From DATKBT01 sp035546295 (GTDB lineage: Bacteria > Acidobacteriota > Thermoanaerobaculia > Multivoradales > Multivoraceae): DNA of 64,000 nt. Position numbers and translations under genes: made by a program. How positions within the stretch are numbered: position 1 is the first letter of the stretch; each line of letters opens with the position of its first letter. Below, piece by piece: positions 8,797 through 16,764 of this stretch. Below the pieces are notes generated by a model that saw nothing but the letters and a program-made list of their open reading frames with translations, was not told where the DNA came from and did no database searches. The stretch lies in the NCBI GenBank assembly GCA_035546295.1, contig DATKBT010000111.1, forward strand, positions 54,006 through 118,005, written 5' to 3'.

Positions 8797-10506
8797 ATGA
8801 GCGAAGCGCCCCTGCCGCCGGAGACCGCCGCTCCGGCGCGAACGGAGCGGCCCGCGCGCTGGCTGGCGCTCGCCGTCATCGTCGCCGCGGTCGTGTCGGC
8901 CGGCTCCGTCTCCTGGAACCGGGCCTTCCAGATCGACGAGGTGGAGCACATGCACGCCGCCTACCACGTCGCTTCCGGCCGGCTCCCCTACGTCGGCTTC
9001 TGGCAGCTCCACGATCCGCTGCTCTATGGCCTGCTGGGGCCGATCACGGACGCGCGCGATCCGCACACCAGCTACCGGCGGGGTCGCCTGCTGATGCTCT
9101 TCCTGATGCTCGGCACCGCGGGCGCGGCCGCCATGGCGGCCGGGCGTCTCGCCGGTCCCGGCGCGGCGGCGCTCTCGGGTGGCCTGCTGGTTCTGCACAC
9201 CACCTTCGTCGAGCGCGGGATCGAGATTCGCCCGGACGGGCTCGCCGCCTTTCTGGTGACCCTGGCGCTGGCGCTCCAGCTCGGCGAACGAGAGGAGCGG
9301 AGGCTGCCTGCGATGCTCGCCGGCGCTCTCCTCGGCCTCGCCCTGCTCGCGACGAAGAAGACCGTCTTCGTCGCGGCGATCTTCGGAATCTGGTGGCTGG
9401 TGCGGGCGTGGCGGCGGCGGCGGCTCGCTCCGCTCGCGCCGGCGTTGGCGACCGTGTCGGTGCTGGCGCTCGCGGTGGCCGCGATGCTGGCGCTCGGCAT
9501 CTTTCCCGCGTACGTGCGGGCGACCTGGCTGACCTCGATGGAGGCGGCGGGAGGCTCGGAGGTCTGGATTCCGTTCCAGCCGACGCGCTTCCTCGCGCGA
9601 GAGGGGCTGCGCAACCTCCCCTTCGTCGCGCTCGCCGGGCTCGGATGGTTCGCGGCGGCGATTCTCCACCGCTGCGGTGACGGCCTCGATCGGCGGCTCC
9701 TCTTCCCGGCGTTGCTGGCCGCCGGCGCGGTCGCGTCGCTGTGGTTGCAGCCCTTCCCCTGGCCCTACACGCACCTCGGGATACTCCCTGCGGTCGCCGT
9801 GATCGCGGCGGCGGGAACCTCGAGGGCGTTGGGCCGGGTGAGCCCTCTGCTCGCGCGGCACCGCTGGGGGGTGGTCGCCGGCATCCTGCTGCTGAGCGGC
9901 GTCGTGGCCTCGCCGCGGCTGCTCGAGAAGGCCTCTCCGGATCCCGGCCCGAGGGGGCAGGCGCGTCAGCTCGCCCTCCTCGACGAGGTCCAACGATCGA
10001 CCGCTCCCGAGGACCCGGTCTTCGACATGGCCGGTCTCTACTTCCGTCCCGACGCCTACCCCGCCTACGCGTTGAGCAGCGACCTGCTGCGCCTGGTCCA
10101 TCGCGGCGGTCTGCCGCCGCTGATCGACGAGCTGCGCGCGCGCGGTGTCGTCGCCCTGATCGTCAACTACCGGGTCGACTGGCTGCAGGGCGAGGAGCGG
10201 GACTTCTTCGCCTACCGGTTCGTGCACCGCACCGACAACCTGTTCGTGCTCGGGGCGGACCTCGCGGGAGCTCCGGCCGAGACCGACCTGCCGTGGGAGG
10301 CGCTCGCCGAGCGACCCTTCAGATGGGAGGGCCCGCCGGGCGCGCTGTCGGTCGACGGCCGGCTCTTCGAGAGGGGCACGCTCGATCGGGGAATCCACGT
10401 CCTGCGGCTGCGGGAGAGCCTCGAGGAGGGACGGCTCGTGCTCGAGACGCCACCGCTCCTCGGCCAGCCGCGCCCGTCGGCTCCGCTCTACGTCCAGTTC
10501 GATTGA
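8797..10506 (+). CDS. GT-C-type glycosyltransferase-like multi-pass membrane protein
   Basis: A 569-residue protein with AGGAAG upstream of ATG 8797. After an N-terminal membrane helix (residues 22-40) comes FQIDEVEHMHAAYHV, where Asp47-Glu48 match the acidic first-loop motif of GT39/ArnT/PMT-type glycosyltransferases, and then YVGFWQLHDPLLYG. About ten further hydrophobic segments extend to roughly residue 380, followed by a C-terminal soluble domain. Such enzymes transfer a sugar from a polyprenyl-phosphate donor on the outer face of the inner membrane. Donor and acceptor are unknown. The CTAG-ended repeat begins 14 bp after its stop. Confidence 0.75.
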   Translation: MSEAPLPPETAAPARTERPARWLALAVIVAAVVSAGSVSWNRAFQIDEVEHMHAAYHVASGRLPYVGFWQLHDPLLYGLLGPITDARDPHTSYRRGRLLMLFLMLGTAGAAAMAAGRLAGPGAAALSGGLLVLHTTFVERGIEIRPDGLAAFLVTLALALQLGEREERRLPAMLAGALLGLALLATKKTVFVAAIFGIWWLVRAWRRRRLAPLAPALATVSVLALAVAAMLALGIFPAYVRATWLTSMEAAGGSEVWIPFQPTRFLAREGLRNLPFVALAGLGWFAAAILHRCGDGLDRRLLFPALLAAGAVASLWLQPFPWPYTHLGILPAVAVIAAAGTSRALGRVSPLLARHRWGVVAGILLLSGVVASPRLLEKASPDPGPRGQARQLALLDEVQRSTAPEDPVFDMAGLYFRPDAYPAYALSSDLLRLVHRGGLPPLIDELRARGVVALIVNYRVDWLQGEERDFFAYRFVHRTDNLFVLGADLAGAPAETDLPWEALAERPFRWEGPPGALSVDGRLFERGTLDRGIHVLRLRESLEEGRLVLETPPLLGQPRPSAPLYVQFD

Positions 10507-10520
10507 TCCGTCGAGTCGGC

Positions 10521-10734
10521 CTAGCGGGCTCGTGGTTGTCACCACTCCCCAACGAGCGCGAGATCGCAGCGCGGTCATACCACGAGCCCGCTAGCTCATG
10601 TTTCCCGCCCAAGCGCCGCAAGCGGCGCGGGCTCAGGTCGACTAGGCCTGGAATCGCAGATGCCAGGTCGTTCGGGTGCGACTTGATCGAACTTTGACCG
10701 TTTTGTGAGCTTCCCGCTGGCCTAGTCGACCTAG
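10521..10734. repeat. Composite CTAG-ended palindromic repeat, copy A
   Basis: The first half (10521-10594, 74 bp) has perfect 16-bp inverted ends, CTAGCGGGCTCGTGGT and its complement. A middle part contains a small hairpin (AAGCGCCGCAAGCGGCG). The second half is bounded by a perfect 12-bp inverted repeat GTCGACTAGGCC (10637-10648) / GGCCTAGTCGAC (10719-10730). A 53-bp tail (10682-10734) differs from copy C at three positions. It carries no ORF and resembles a REP or MITE-like element, possibly also acting as a terminator for the upstream gene. Confidence 0.85.
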
Positions 10735-10935
10735 CGGAGATGGGGAGGCCTGCGAACCTCAGTCGAGTCGGCCCTCGACGAGCCGCCGACGCGCTAGCAT
10801 GGGTTCGAGAACCGAGTCGCCCATGCCGGGGCGTGACCGCCCGGCATCGCCAGAGCCCTGTCTTGCCCATCCCCGTCGGCCAGCCCGTCGGCGATCGCAG
10901 CCGAGCAGAGCAGAAGAGCCCAGCAGAGGAGAGCC
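10735..10935 (+). promoter_or_regulatory. Leader region of the beta-helix lipoprotein gene
   Basis: A -10-like element GCTAGCAT (TAGCAT at 10795-10800) lies 136 bp before the ATG. It is followed by a GC-rich hairpin with one bulge at 10822-10846 (ATGCCGGGGCG paired with CGCCCGGCAT) that could be an attenuator or mRNA stabiliser. A GGAG ribosome-binding site precedes the start. Assignment is from pattern only. Confidence 0.4.
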
Positions 10936-12198
10936 ATGCTCCGAACCGAGAGAGTCCGAGGACGATGCCCAAAGCCCGTCGCGCTCGCGCCGATCGCGCT
11001 CGCCCTGGCGGCGCTGGCCCTGGCGAGCGGCTGCGCTCCGCGCGAGCTGTCTCCCGAGGAGCTCGCCAAGCAGCTTCAGACGCGCCTGATCGAAGCCCAG
11101 CCCGGTGACGTCATCGAGATCCCGGAGGGCACCTACGAGCTCACCCGCAGCCTGTCGCTCACCGTCGACGGCGTCACCATCCGCGGCGCCGGGATGGACA
11201 AGACGGTGCTCTCCTTCGCCAACCAGACCCAGGGGGCCGAGGGCCTGCTGGTGAGCGCCAGCGATTTCACGATCGAAGACCTCGCGATCGAGGACACCAG
11301 GGGCGACGCGCTCAAGGTCAACGAGGGCGAGAACATCGTCCTGCGGCGGGTGCGCGCCGAGTGGACCAGGGGACCCTCGACCGAGAACGGCTCCTACGGC
11401 CTCTACCCGGTGCAGACCGAGAACGTGCTGATCGAGGAGTGCGTGGCGATCGCGGCTTCCGACGCCGGCATCTATGTCGGCCAGTCGAAGAACGTGGTGG
11501 TGCGCAACAACCGGGCGGAGTACAACGTCGCCGGCATCGAGATCGAGAACACGGTCGGCGCCGACGTCTACGGCAACGTAGTCACCCACAACACCGGCGG
11601 CATCCTGGTGTTCAACATGCCCGACCTGCCGCAGGAGGGGCACAGCACCCGGGTCTTCGACAACCGCATCGTGGCCAACAACACCGAGAACTTCGCGCCC
11701 GAAGGGACCGCGGTGCGCAGCGTGCTCGCCGGCTCCGGTGTGGTGATCACGGCCAACGACCGGGTCGAGGTGTTCGGCAACCGGATCGCCGACAACCAGA
11801 CCGCCAACATCGTGATCGCCAGCAACTACAGCACCGGCTACGCCGACCGCGAGGCGGTCGCGGGCTACGACCCCTATCCCGAGACGATCTACATCTACGG
11901 CAACGAGTTCGAGGGGGGCGGCGAGGCGCCCGCGATGGCCGAGCTCGAGCAGCTGCGGGTGGCGATGTTCGGTGAGGAGGGAAGGCTGCCGGACGTGCTG
12001 TGGGACGGCTTCCTCGACGCCGCGAAGGCTGCCGCCGACGGCTCGGCGGCCGGCGCGGCGATCTGCGTCGACAACGGCGAGGCGGTCCTGCTCAACGTCG
12101 ATGCCCCGAACCAGTTCCAGAGCCCGTCGGTCGACATGGCGCCGCACACGTGCAGCCACGAAAAGCTGCCGGCGATCACGCTCGCCGGCATCACCTGA
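10936..12198 (+). CDS. Parallel beta-helix repeat lipoprotein
   Basis: A 420-residue protein with a lipoprotein signal (hydrophobic run, then ASGC with Cys33). After residue 50 come the opening IEIPEGTYELTRSLSLTVDGVTIRGAG and a series of beta-helix rungs with NosD/PbH1 character (for example ENVLIEECVAIAASDAGIYVGQ, NVVVRNNRAEYNVAGIEIENT). A C-terminal cap contains two cysteines. It matches the single-stranded beta-helix family usually found next to the SO2930-type diheme cytochrome, which is the next gene, 29 bp downstream. Such proteins often bind or cleave polysaccharide, but no catalytic site is assignable. It is probably exported and anchored to a membrane. Confidence 0.85.
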   Translation: MLRTERVRGRCPKPVALAPIALALAALALASGCAPRELSPEELAKQLQTRLIEAQPGDVIEIPEGTYELTRSLSLTVDGVTIRGAGMDKTVLSFANQTQGAEGLLVSASDFTIEDLAIEDTRGDALKVNEGENIVLRRVRAEWTRGPSTENGSYGLYPVQTENVLIEECVAIAASDAGIYVGQSKNVVVRNNRAEYNVAGIEIENTVGADVYGNVVTHNTGGILVFNMPDLPQEGHSTRVFDNRIVANNTENFAPEGTAVRSVLAGSGVVITANDRVEVFGNRIADNQTANIVIASNYSTGYADREAVAGYDPYPETIYIYGNEFEGGGEAPAMAELEQLRVAMFGEEGRLPDVLWDGFLDAAKAAADGSAAGAAICVDNGEAVLLNVDAPNQFQSPSVDMAPHTCSHEKLPAITLAGIT

Positions 12199-12227
12199 TC
12201 GGGATCCCCAGGCTCTCCTGCGCTCTC

Positions 12228-13478
12228 GTGGACCGAGCCCGACGCTTCGCCAGGGTCGACGCGGCGCTTGCCGTAGTCGCCGCTGCGATCATCCTCGGCT
12301 GCTCCCCGGGTGCCGGGACGGTGAGATTCCATGCGGACGAGGCGCCGAAGCGCCTCAGCGAGTGGCGACTGCTGCGCGTCGAGGACGGAGCACTGGTCCC
12401 CAACGAGGGCGTGATTCCCTACGACCTCAACACTCCGTTGTTCTCGGACTACGCGCTCAAGATGCGGACGGTGTGGATGCCGGCGGGCGCCCAGGCCGAG
12501 TACCGAGCCGAGGGTGCGGTCGAGCTGCCGGTGGGCACCGTCCTGAGCAAGACGTTCTACTACCGGCTGGCGAGCGAGGCTGCTGGCGGGGAGGGCGGCG
12601 CGCGGGGTCGGAGCAACCGCCTTCGCGTCGAGCGCTCGGCGGATCCCGGGGCCGCGCTCGGGGACGGGCGTCTTTCGCTCGCGGGCGTGCGCCTGATCGA
12701 GACCAGGCTCCTGGTCAGGCGCGAGCGCGGCTGGATCGCGCTGCCCTACGTGTGGGACGACACGCAGAGGGACGCGGTGCTCGAGATCGCGGGCGACAGC
12801 GTCGAGCTGACGCTGGTCTCTGCCGACGACGCCGCGACGGCCGTCGAGACCTCGACGGCTGTCGAGTACGTGGTGCCCGACGTCAACCAATGCGCGGGTT
12901 GCCACGTGCGCGATCACGGCGCTGGATCGCTGAGTCCCCTGGGGCCGACCGCGCGCCACCTCAACCGCTGGATCGAGACGTCGCAGGGCTCGCGCAACCA
13001 GCTCGAGGAGTGGGCGGCCGTCGGCTTGCTCCGAGGCCTGCCGTCGCGCGAGGTGCCGAAGACGCCCGAGACCTGGCGGCCCGGCGCCGGCGACTCGCTC
13101 GAGGCACGCGCGCGCGCCTACCTCGACGTCAACTGCGGCCACTGCCACAACCCGAGAGGCCCCGCCGATACCTCGGGCCTCTTCCTCGACCACGCCACGA
13201 CCGACCTGCGCCGGCTCGGTGTGTGCAAACCGCCGGTGGCCGCCGGCCGGGGCTCGGGCGACCGACTGTACTCGATCGTACCCGGCCGCCCCGACCGATC
13301 GATCCTGGTCCACCGCATGGGCTCGATCGATCCCGGGGTCGCGATGCCCGAGCTCGGCCGCGGCTCGGTGCACACCGAGGGCGTCGAGCTGATCTCCGAT
13401 TGGATCGCTTCCCTCGACGGGGACTGCCCCGAGCCCGAAGGGTTGCGCCTGCCCGCGCCGCCGGTGGCCGAGCCCTGA
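12228..13478 (+). CDS. SO2930-family diheme c-type cytochrome lipoprotein
   Basis: A 416-residue protein. GTG 12228 was chosen because it gives a clean lipoprotein signal (AAIILGC, Cys25); no ATG is available nearby and the RBS is weak. Heme-binding CxxCH motifs are CAGCH (222-226) and CGHCH (303-307). The block VIPYDLNTPLFSDYALKMR (residues 62-80) and LPYVWDDTQRDA (172-183) are characteristic of this family. It is expected to carry two c-hemes outside the cytoplasm and to move electrons; the redox partner is unknown. Pairing with the upstream beta-helix protein is a conserved arrangement from family knowledge. Confidence 0.88.
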   Translation: MDRARRFARVDAALAVVAAAIILGCSPGAGTVRFHADEAPKRLSEWRLLRVEDGALVPNEGVIPYDLNTPLFSDYALKMRTVWMPAGAQAEYRAEGAVELPVGTVLSKTFYYRLASEAAGGEGGARGRSNRLRVERSADPGAALGDGRLSLAGVRLIETRLLVRRERGWIALPYVWDDTQRDAVLEIAGDSVELTLVSADDAATAVETSTAVEYVVPDVNQCAGCHVRDHGAGSLSPLGPTARHLNRWIETSQGSRNQLEEWAAVGLLRGLPSREVPKTPETWRPGAGDSLEARARAYLDVNCGHCHNPRGPADTSGLFLDHATTDLRRLGVCKPPVAAGRGSGDRLYSIVPGRPDRSILVHRMGSIDPGVAMPELGRGSVHTEGVELISDWIASLDGDCPEPEGLRLPAPPVAEP

Positions 13479-13506
13479 AGCCCTGAGAGGCCTGAGGCCC
13501 CTGAGG
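13472..13506. repeat. Short irregular tandem repeat with CCTGA core
   Basis: CCTGA recurs at 13474, 13482, 13491 and 13500 (periods 8, 9, 9), the first copy containing the stop codon of the cytochrome gene. It belongs with the other intergenic 9-bp arrays in this window. Confidence 0.6.
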
Positions 13507-13709
13507 AAGAGAACGTCGCGGTGAGGCGCCGGCTGCCTCCCCAGGGCGCCGTCTCCCTTCCTCGAGGCGGCCCGCGGAGGACCCTGGGAGCCCGTGCCGG
13601 CCCCTCTGCTAGCGTCTCCGCTCCGATCGAACACCACGAGCCCGATGACGCCACGCCCGCCGCCGCCGATTCGGTGGAGGGCGCCGGCACCGAGCGGAGA
13701 CCAAGACCG

Positions 13710-14672
13710 ATGACCGAGACGATGACGGCGATCTGGCTCGACGACTCCGGCATCCGGCTGCGCGACGACCTCGCCATCCCCGAGCCTCCCGCGGGCGAGG
13801 CGCTGGTTCGAGTGCTCCTCGCCGGGATCTGTCGCACCGATCTCGAGCTGGTGCGCGGCTACTACCCCTACGTCGGAGTGCTGGGCCACGAGTTCGTCGG
13901 GGTCGTCGAGCAGGGCCCGGAGGAGTTGCTCGGCCAGCGTGTGGTGGGCGAGATCAACGCGGTCTGCCACGGCTGCTCGGCCTGCCGCGCCGGCCGGTCC
14001 ACCCACTGCGAGCGCCGGACCGTGCTGGGGATCATCGGGCGGGATGGAGCCTTCGCCAGCCACCTGACCCTGCCGGTCGAGAACCTCCACCTCGTCCCCG
14101 ACAAGGTCTCCGACGAGGAGGCGACGTTCGTCGAGCCGCTCGCCGCCGCTCTCGAGATCGGCGAGCAGGTCAACCTGCGGCCGAGCGAGCGGGTTCTGGT
14201 GGTGGGTGACGGCAAGCTCGGCCAGCTCATCGCTCGCGTGCTGGCGCTCTCCGGCACCGACATCTCCGTGCTCGGCCGCCACCGGCGCAAGCTCGAGCTG
14301 CTCGAGCGTCTGGGCATCCCGACTCTCCTGCCGGACGCCGTGGTCGAGGCGCGCTACGACCTGGTGATCGAGTGCACGGGCAACGACTCGGGCTTCGTCG
14401 TGGCGCTCGATGCGGTGCGCCCCCGGGGGACGCTGGTGATGAAGAGCACCTACGCCGGCCGCCTGACCCTCGATGCCTCGCGCATCGTGGTCGACGAGAT
14501 CACCGTCGTGGGCTCGCGCTGCGGACCGTTCGCGCCGGCGCTGCGTCTGCTCGCCGAGAGCCAGGTGGCCGTGCGCGAGCTGATCGACGAGCGGTATCCG
14601 CTCGAGCGCGGGACGGAGGCCTTCGCCGCCGCGGAGGCTCGGGGCGCCCTGAAGGTGCTGGTCGAGCCGTAG
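13710..14672 (+). CDS. Zinc-dependent alcohol dehydrogenase (MDR superfamily)
   Basis: A 320-residue protein starting at ATG 13710 with CGGAGA upstream. The catalytic-zinc region reads GICRTDLELVRGYYPYVG and GHEFVGVVE. A structural-zinc lobe with four cysteines, CHGCSACRAGRSTHC, is complete. A Rossmann segment follows (VLVVGDGKLGQLIARVLALSG). It is an NAD(P)-dependent oxidoreductase of a polyol or alcohol; the substrate cannot be told. At 320 residues it is somewhat short for the family. It follows the beta-helix/cytochrome pair on the same strand but with a 230-bp gap and its own -10-like TAGCGT at 13610. Confidence 0.88.
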   Translation: MTETMTAIWLDDSGIRLRDDLAIPEPPAGEALVRVLLAGICRTDLELVRGYYPYVGVLGHEFVGVVEQGPEELLGQRVVGEINAVCHGCSACRAGRSTHCERRTVLGIIGRDGAFASHLTLPVENLHLVPDKVSDEEATFVEPLAAALEIGEQVNLRPSERVLVVGDGKLGQLIARVLALSGTDISVLGRHRRKLELLERLGIPTLLPDAVVEARYDLVIECTGNDSGFVVALDAVRPRGTLVMKSTYAGRLTLDASRIVVDEITVVGSRCGPFAPALRLLAESQVAVRELIDERYPLERGTEAFAAAEARGALKVLVEP

Positions 14673-15124
14673 TCGGCGACCGCGCCCACCCTCTTCGGCC
14701 TTCGCTCCTGCGCCGCGGAGTGGTGGCTCAGGGTGTTGTGGCCGAGCCGCGATCCGCCGCGGACGGGGCCGCGCCGGTCGAGCCGCGGGCGCTCTCGACG
14801 CCGTTGCGAGGGGCCGATCATCGATCCGGCAGCTCGTGCGGACGGGAACGACGATTCCGGCCTCGACCGCGGCGGCGGTCTTGGAGCGGCTCTGCAGGCG
14901 TCGGCGCCTCCGCCTCCTCGCGGCCGATGAGCGACGGACGCCTCGCGGAACGCCGTCCGCCGCGAGTCGCCGCCACGCCTTCAGAGGCACCGCCGTCGGG
15001 TGTCTCCTGCCGGGTGAGGCGCTAAGATCTGCGCCAGGTCCGAAAAGGTGAATGGTCTGCCGGTTCGCGCCGGGGTCGATCCCCTCGCGGTCGGGACCGC
15101 CGCATGTTTGCCCTGGAGAATGCC
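14673..15124 (+). other. Intergenic region with a probable promoter
   Basis: About 450 bp without a supported gene in either strand. A -10-like GCTAAGAT (TAAGAT 15023-15028) lies 96 bp upstream of the outer-membrane protein start, and GGAG (15115-15118) is its ribosome-binding site. Nothing else was recognised. Confidence 0.45.
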
Positions 15125-16441
15125 ATGTTCCGTGCCCTGCTGTCCGTCGTTCTGGTCCTCGTGCTCGGCGCCTCGGAGGCCCGGGCGCAGTTCGGCGATC
15201 TCGCCGAGCTCATCCCCGACGTCTTCTCCGAGACGGTCATCCTGCGGGAGGCCGGCCACCAGGCGCACTTCGTCGATGCCAGCGCGGGCCTGCGCGAGGC
15301 CGGGCTCCAGATCAACCGGAGCATCGCGCGGCAGCTCTCGACCTTTCCGGTCGGCTCCTCGTCCGGCGGCTTCACCTTCGAGTTCGACGAGGAGCTCGGC
15401 ATCTTCGAACGCAGCACCAGCACCTTCGGTTCGGTGTTCGCCGAGCGCGGCGAGACCATCGGCAAGGGGAAGTGGAACTTCGGCGTGAGCGCCTTCGCCC
15501 TCGACTACGACGCGATCGACGATCTCGGCTTCAACAACGGCGACCTCGAGTTCTCGTTGACCCACCTCGACACCAACTTCGACGGCACCACGATCGAGAC
15601 CTTCTTCGAAGGCGACCTGGTCCTGGTCGAGACCGCGCTCTCGCTCGAGACGCAGACCACCGTCTTCTTCGGGAGCTACGGGATCAGCCAGCGCTTCGAC
15701 CTCGCGATCGCGGTGCCGCTAATCGAGGTCGACCTGTCGGCGCGCCTCGCCCGCCACATCTCGCGGCTGGCGAGCGAGGGCCGGGACGAGATCCCGCTCC
15801 ACCTCTTCCCGGACGGCGCGGATCAGCAGATCGTCGAGGCGAGCGGCTCGGAGAGCGGGGTCGGGGACGTCCTGGTGCGCGCCAAGTACAACTTCGCCCG
15901 CAACGCAGACGGCGCGCTCGCCGCCGCGATCGACGTGCGCCTGCCCACGGGCGACGAGAAGAACCTGCTCGGCTCGGGCGCCACCCAGAGCAAGGTCTTC
16001 CTGATCGGCTCCTCGAACTTCGGCCGGTTCTCGCCGCACGTGAACCTCGGCTACACGTTCTCCTCCGGATCGAGCGATCTGCTCGGCGGCGAGCTCTCGG
16101 ACGAGATCAACTTCACCGCCGGCGCCTCGGTTTCCGCCAACCCGCGAGTGACGTTCTTCGGAGACCTGGTCTGGCGAACCCTGCTCGACGCGACCAAGCT
16201 CCAGCGGCGGGAGCTCACCCACCTCTATCGCAGGTTCGACAGCACCGAGGTGCAGGACACGACCCGGCCCACGATCGAGGGCGTCGAGGACGACCTCAAC
16301 CTGATCCTGGGATCCGTCGGCGTCAAGGTGAACTTCGTCCGCGAGCTGCTGGTGTCGCTGAACCTCGGCTTCTCGCTCGGGGAGGACGGCCTGCGCGACG
16401 AGGACGTCTGGCCGATGCTCTCGGTCGACTACAGCTTCTAG
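15125..16441 (+). CDS. Outer-membrane beta-barrel protein, transporter-like
   Basis: A 438-residue protein. ATG 15125 is preferred over the in-frame ATG at 15104 because GGAG lies 6 nt upstream and it gives a compact signal peptide (FRALLSVVLVLVLGASEARA). The mature part is rich in alternating hydrophobic strands and ends in SVDYSF, the aromatic C-terminal residue typical of beta-barrels recognised by BamA. The middle contains FDLAIAVPLIEVDLSARL and the phrase DVRLPTGDEKNLLGSG, which recur in the phenol-degradation MetA-like/transporter family. The ligand is unknown. Its TAG stop (16439-16441) is part of repeat copy B. Confidence 0.75.
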   Translation: MFRALLSVVLVLVLGASEARAQFGDLAELIPDVFSETVILREAGHQAHFVDASAGLREAGLQINRSIARQLSTFPVGSSSGGFTFEFDEELGIFERSTSTFGSVFAERGETIGKGKWNFGVSAFALDYDAIDDLGFNNGDLEFSLTHLDTNFDGTTIETFFEGDLVLVETALSLETQTTVFFGSYGISQRFDLAIAVPLIEVDLSARLARHISRLASEGRDEIPLHLFPDGADQQIVEASGSESGVGDVLVRAKYNFARNADGALAAAIDVRLPTGDEKNLLGSGATQSKVFLIGSSNFGRFSPHVNLGYTFSSGSSDLLGGELSDEINFTAGASVSANPRVTFFGDLVWRTLLDATKLQRRELTHLYRRFDSTEVQDTTRPTIEGVEDDLNLILGSVGVKVNFVRELLVSLNLGFSLGEDGLRDEDVWPMLSVDYSF

Positions 16442-16638
16442 CGGGCTCGTGGTGGTCACCACTCCCCAACGAGCTGCGAGGGCGAGGCGCGGTCATACCA
16501 CGGCCCGCTAGCGCTACCTCATGTTCTTCACCGCCTCCGGCCCTTCGGGCCTCTGCGGAGTGTGCTGTTGGTCCCGCGCAAGCGCGGGACCAAGGCTCCC
16601 CGCCCAAGCGCCGCAAGCGGCGCGGGCTCAGGTCGACA
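16438..16638. repeat. Composite CTAG-ended palindromic repeat, copy B (variant)
   Basis: It starts with CTAGCGGGCTCGTGGT and the matching right arm ends CCACGGCCCGCTAG near 16512, with one base missing from the arm. Inserted before the second part are two further hairpins: CTCCGGCCCTTCGGGCC around 16534-16556, and a perfect 12-bp stem TTGGTCCCGCGC-AA-GCGCGGGACCAA at 16568-16593. The shared AAGCGCCGCAAGCGGCG block follows at 16606-16622. The conserved tail seen in copies A and C is absent. The remaining 16639-16764 shows nothing else. Confidence 0.75.
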
Positions 16639-16764
16639 GGACCGAGCCCCATCGCGCGCGCGAAACGCGCCTCGTGCGCGCAACGCCCATCGCGCGACCG
16701 CACCTGGCCTCTGGGCCAACGGCGATCGAACTGAGCCCGCCGAGGGCTCCACCACGGGGTGCTA

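Noticed and set aside
11895..14990. A 1031-codon minus-strand open frame
   Set aside because: It is antisense to the beta-helix, cytochrome and dehydrogenase genes and shows low-complexity composition without domains.
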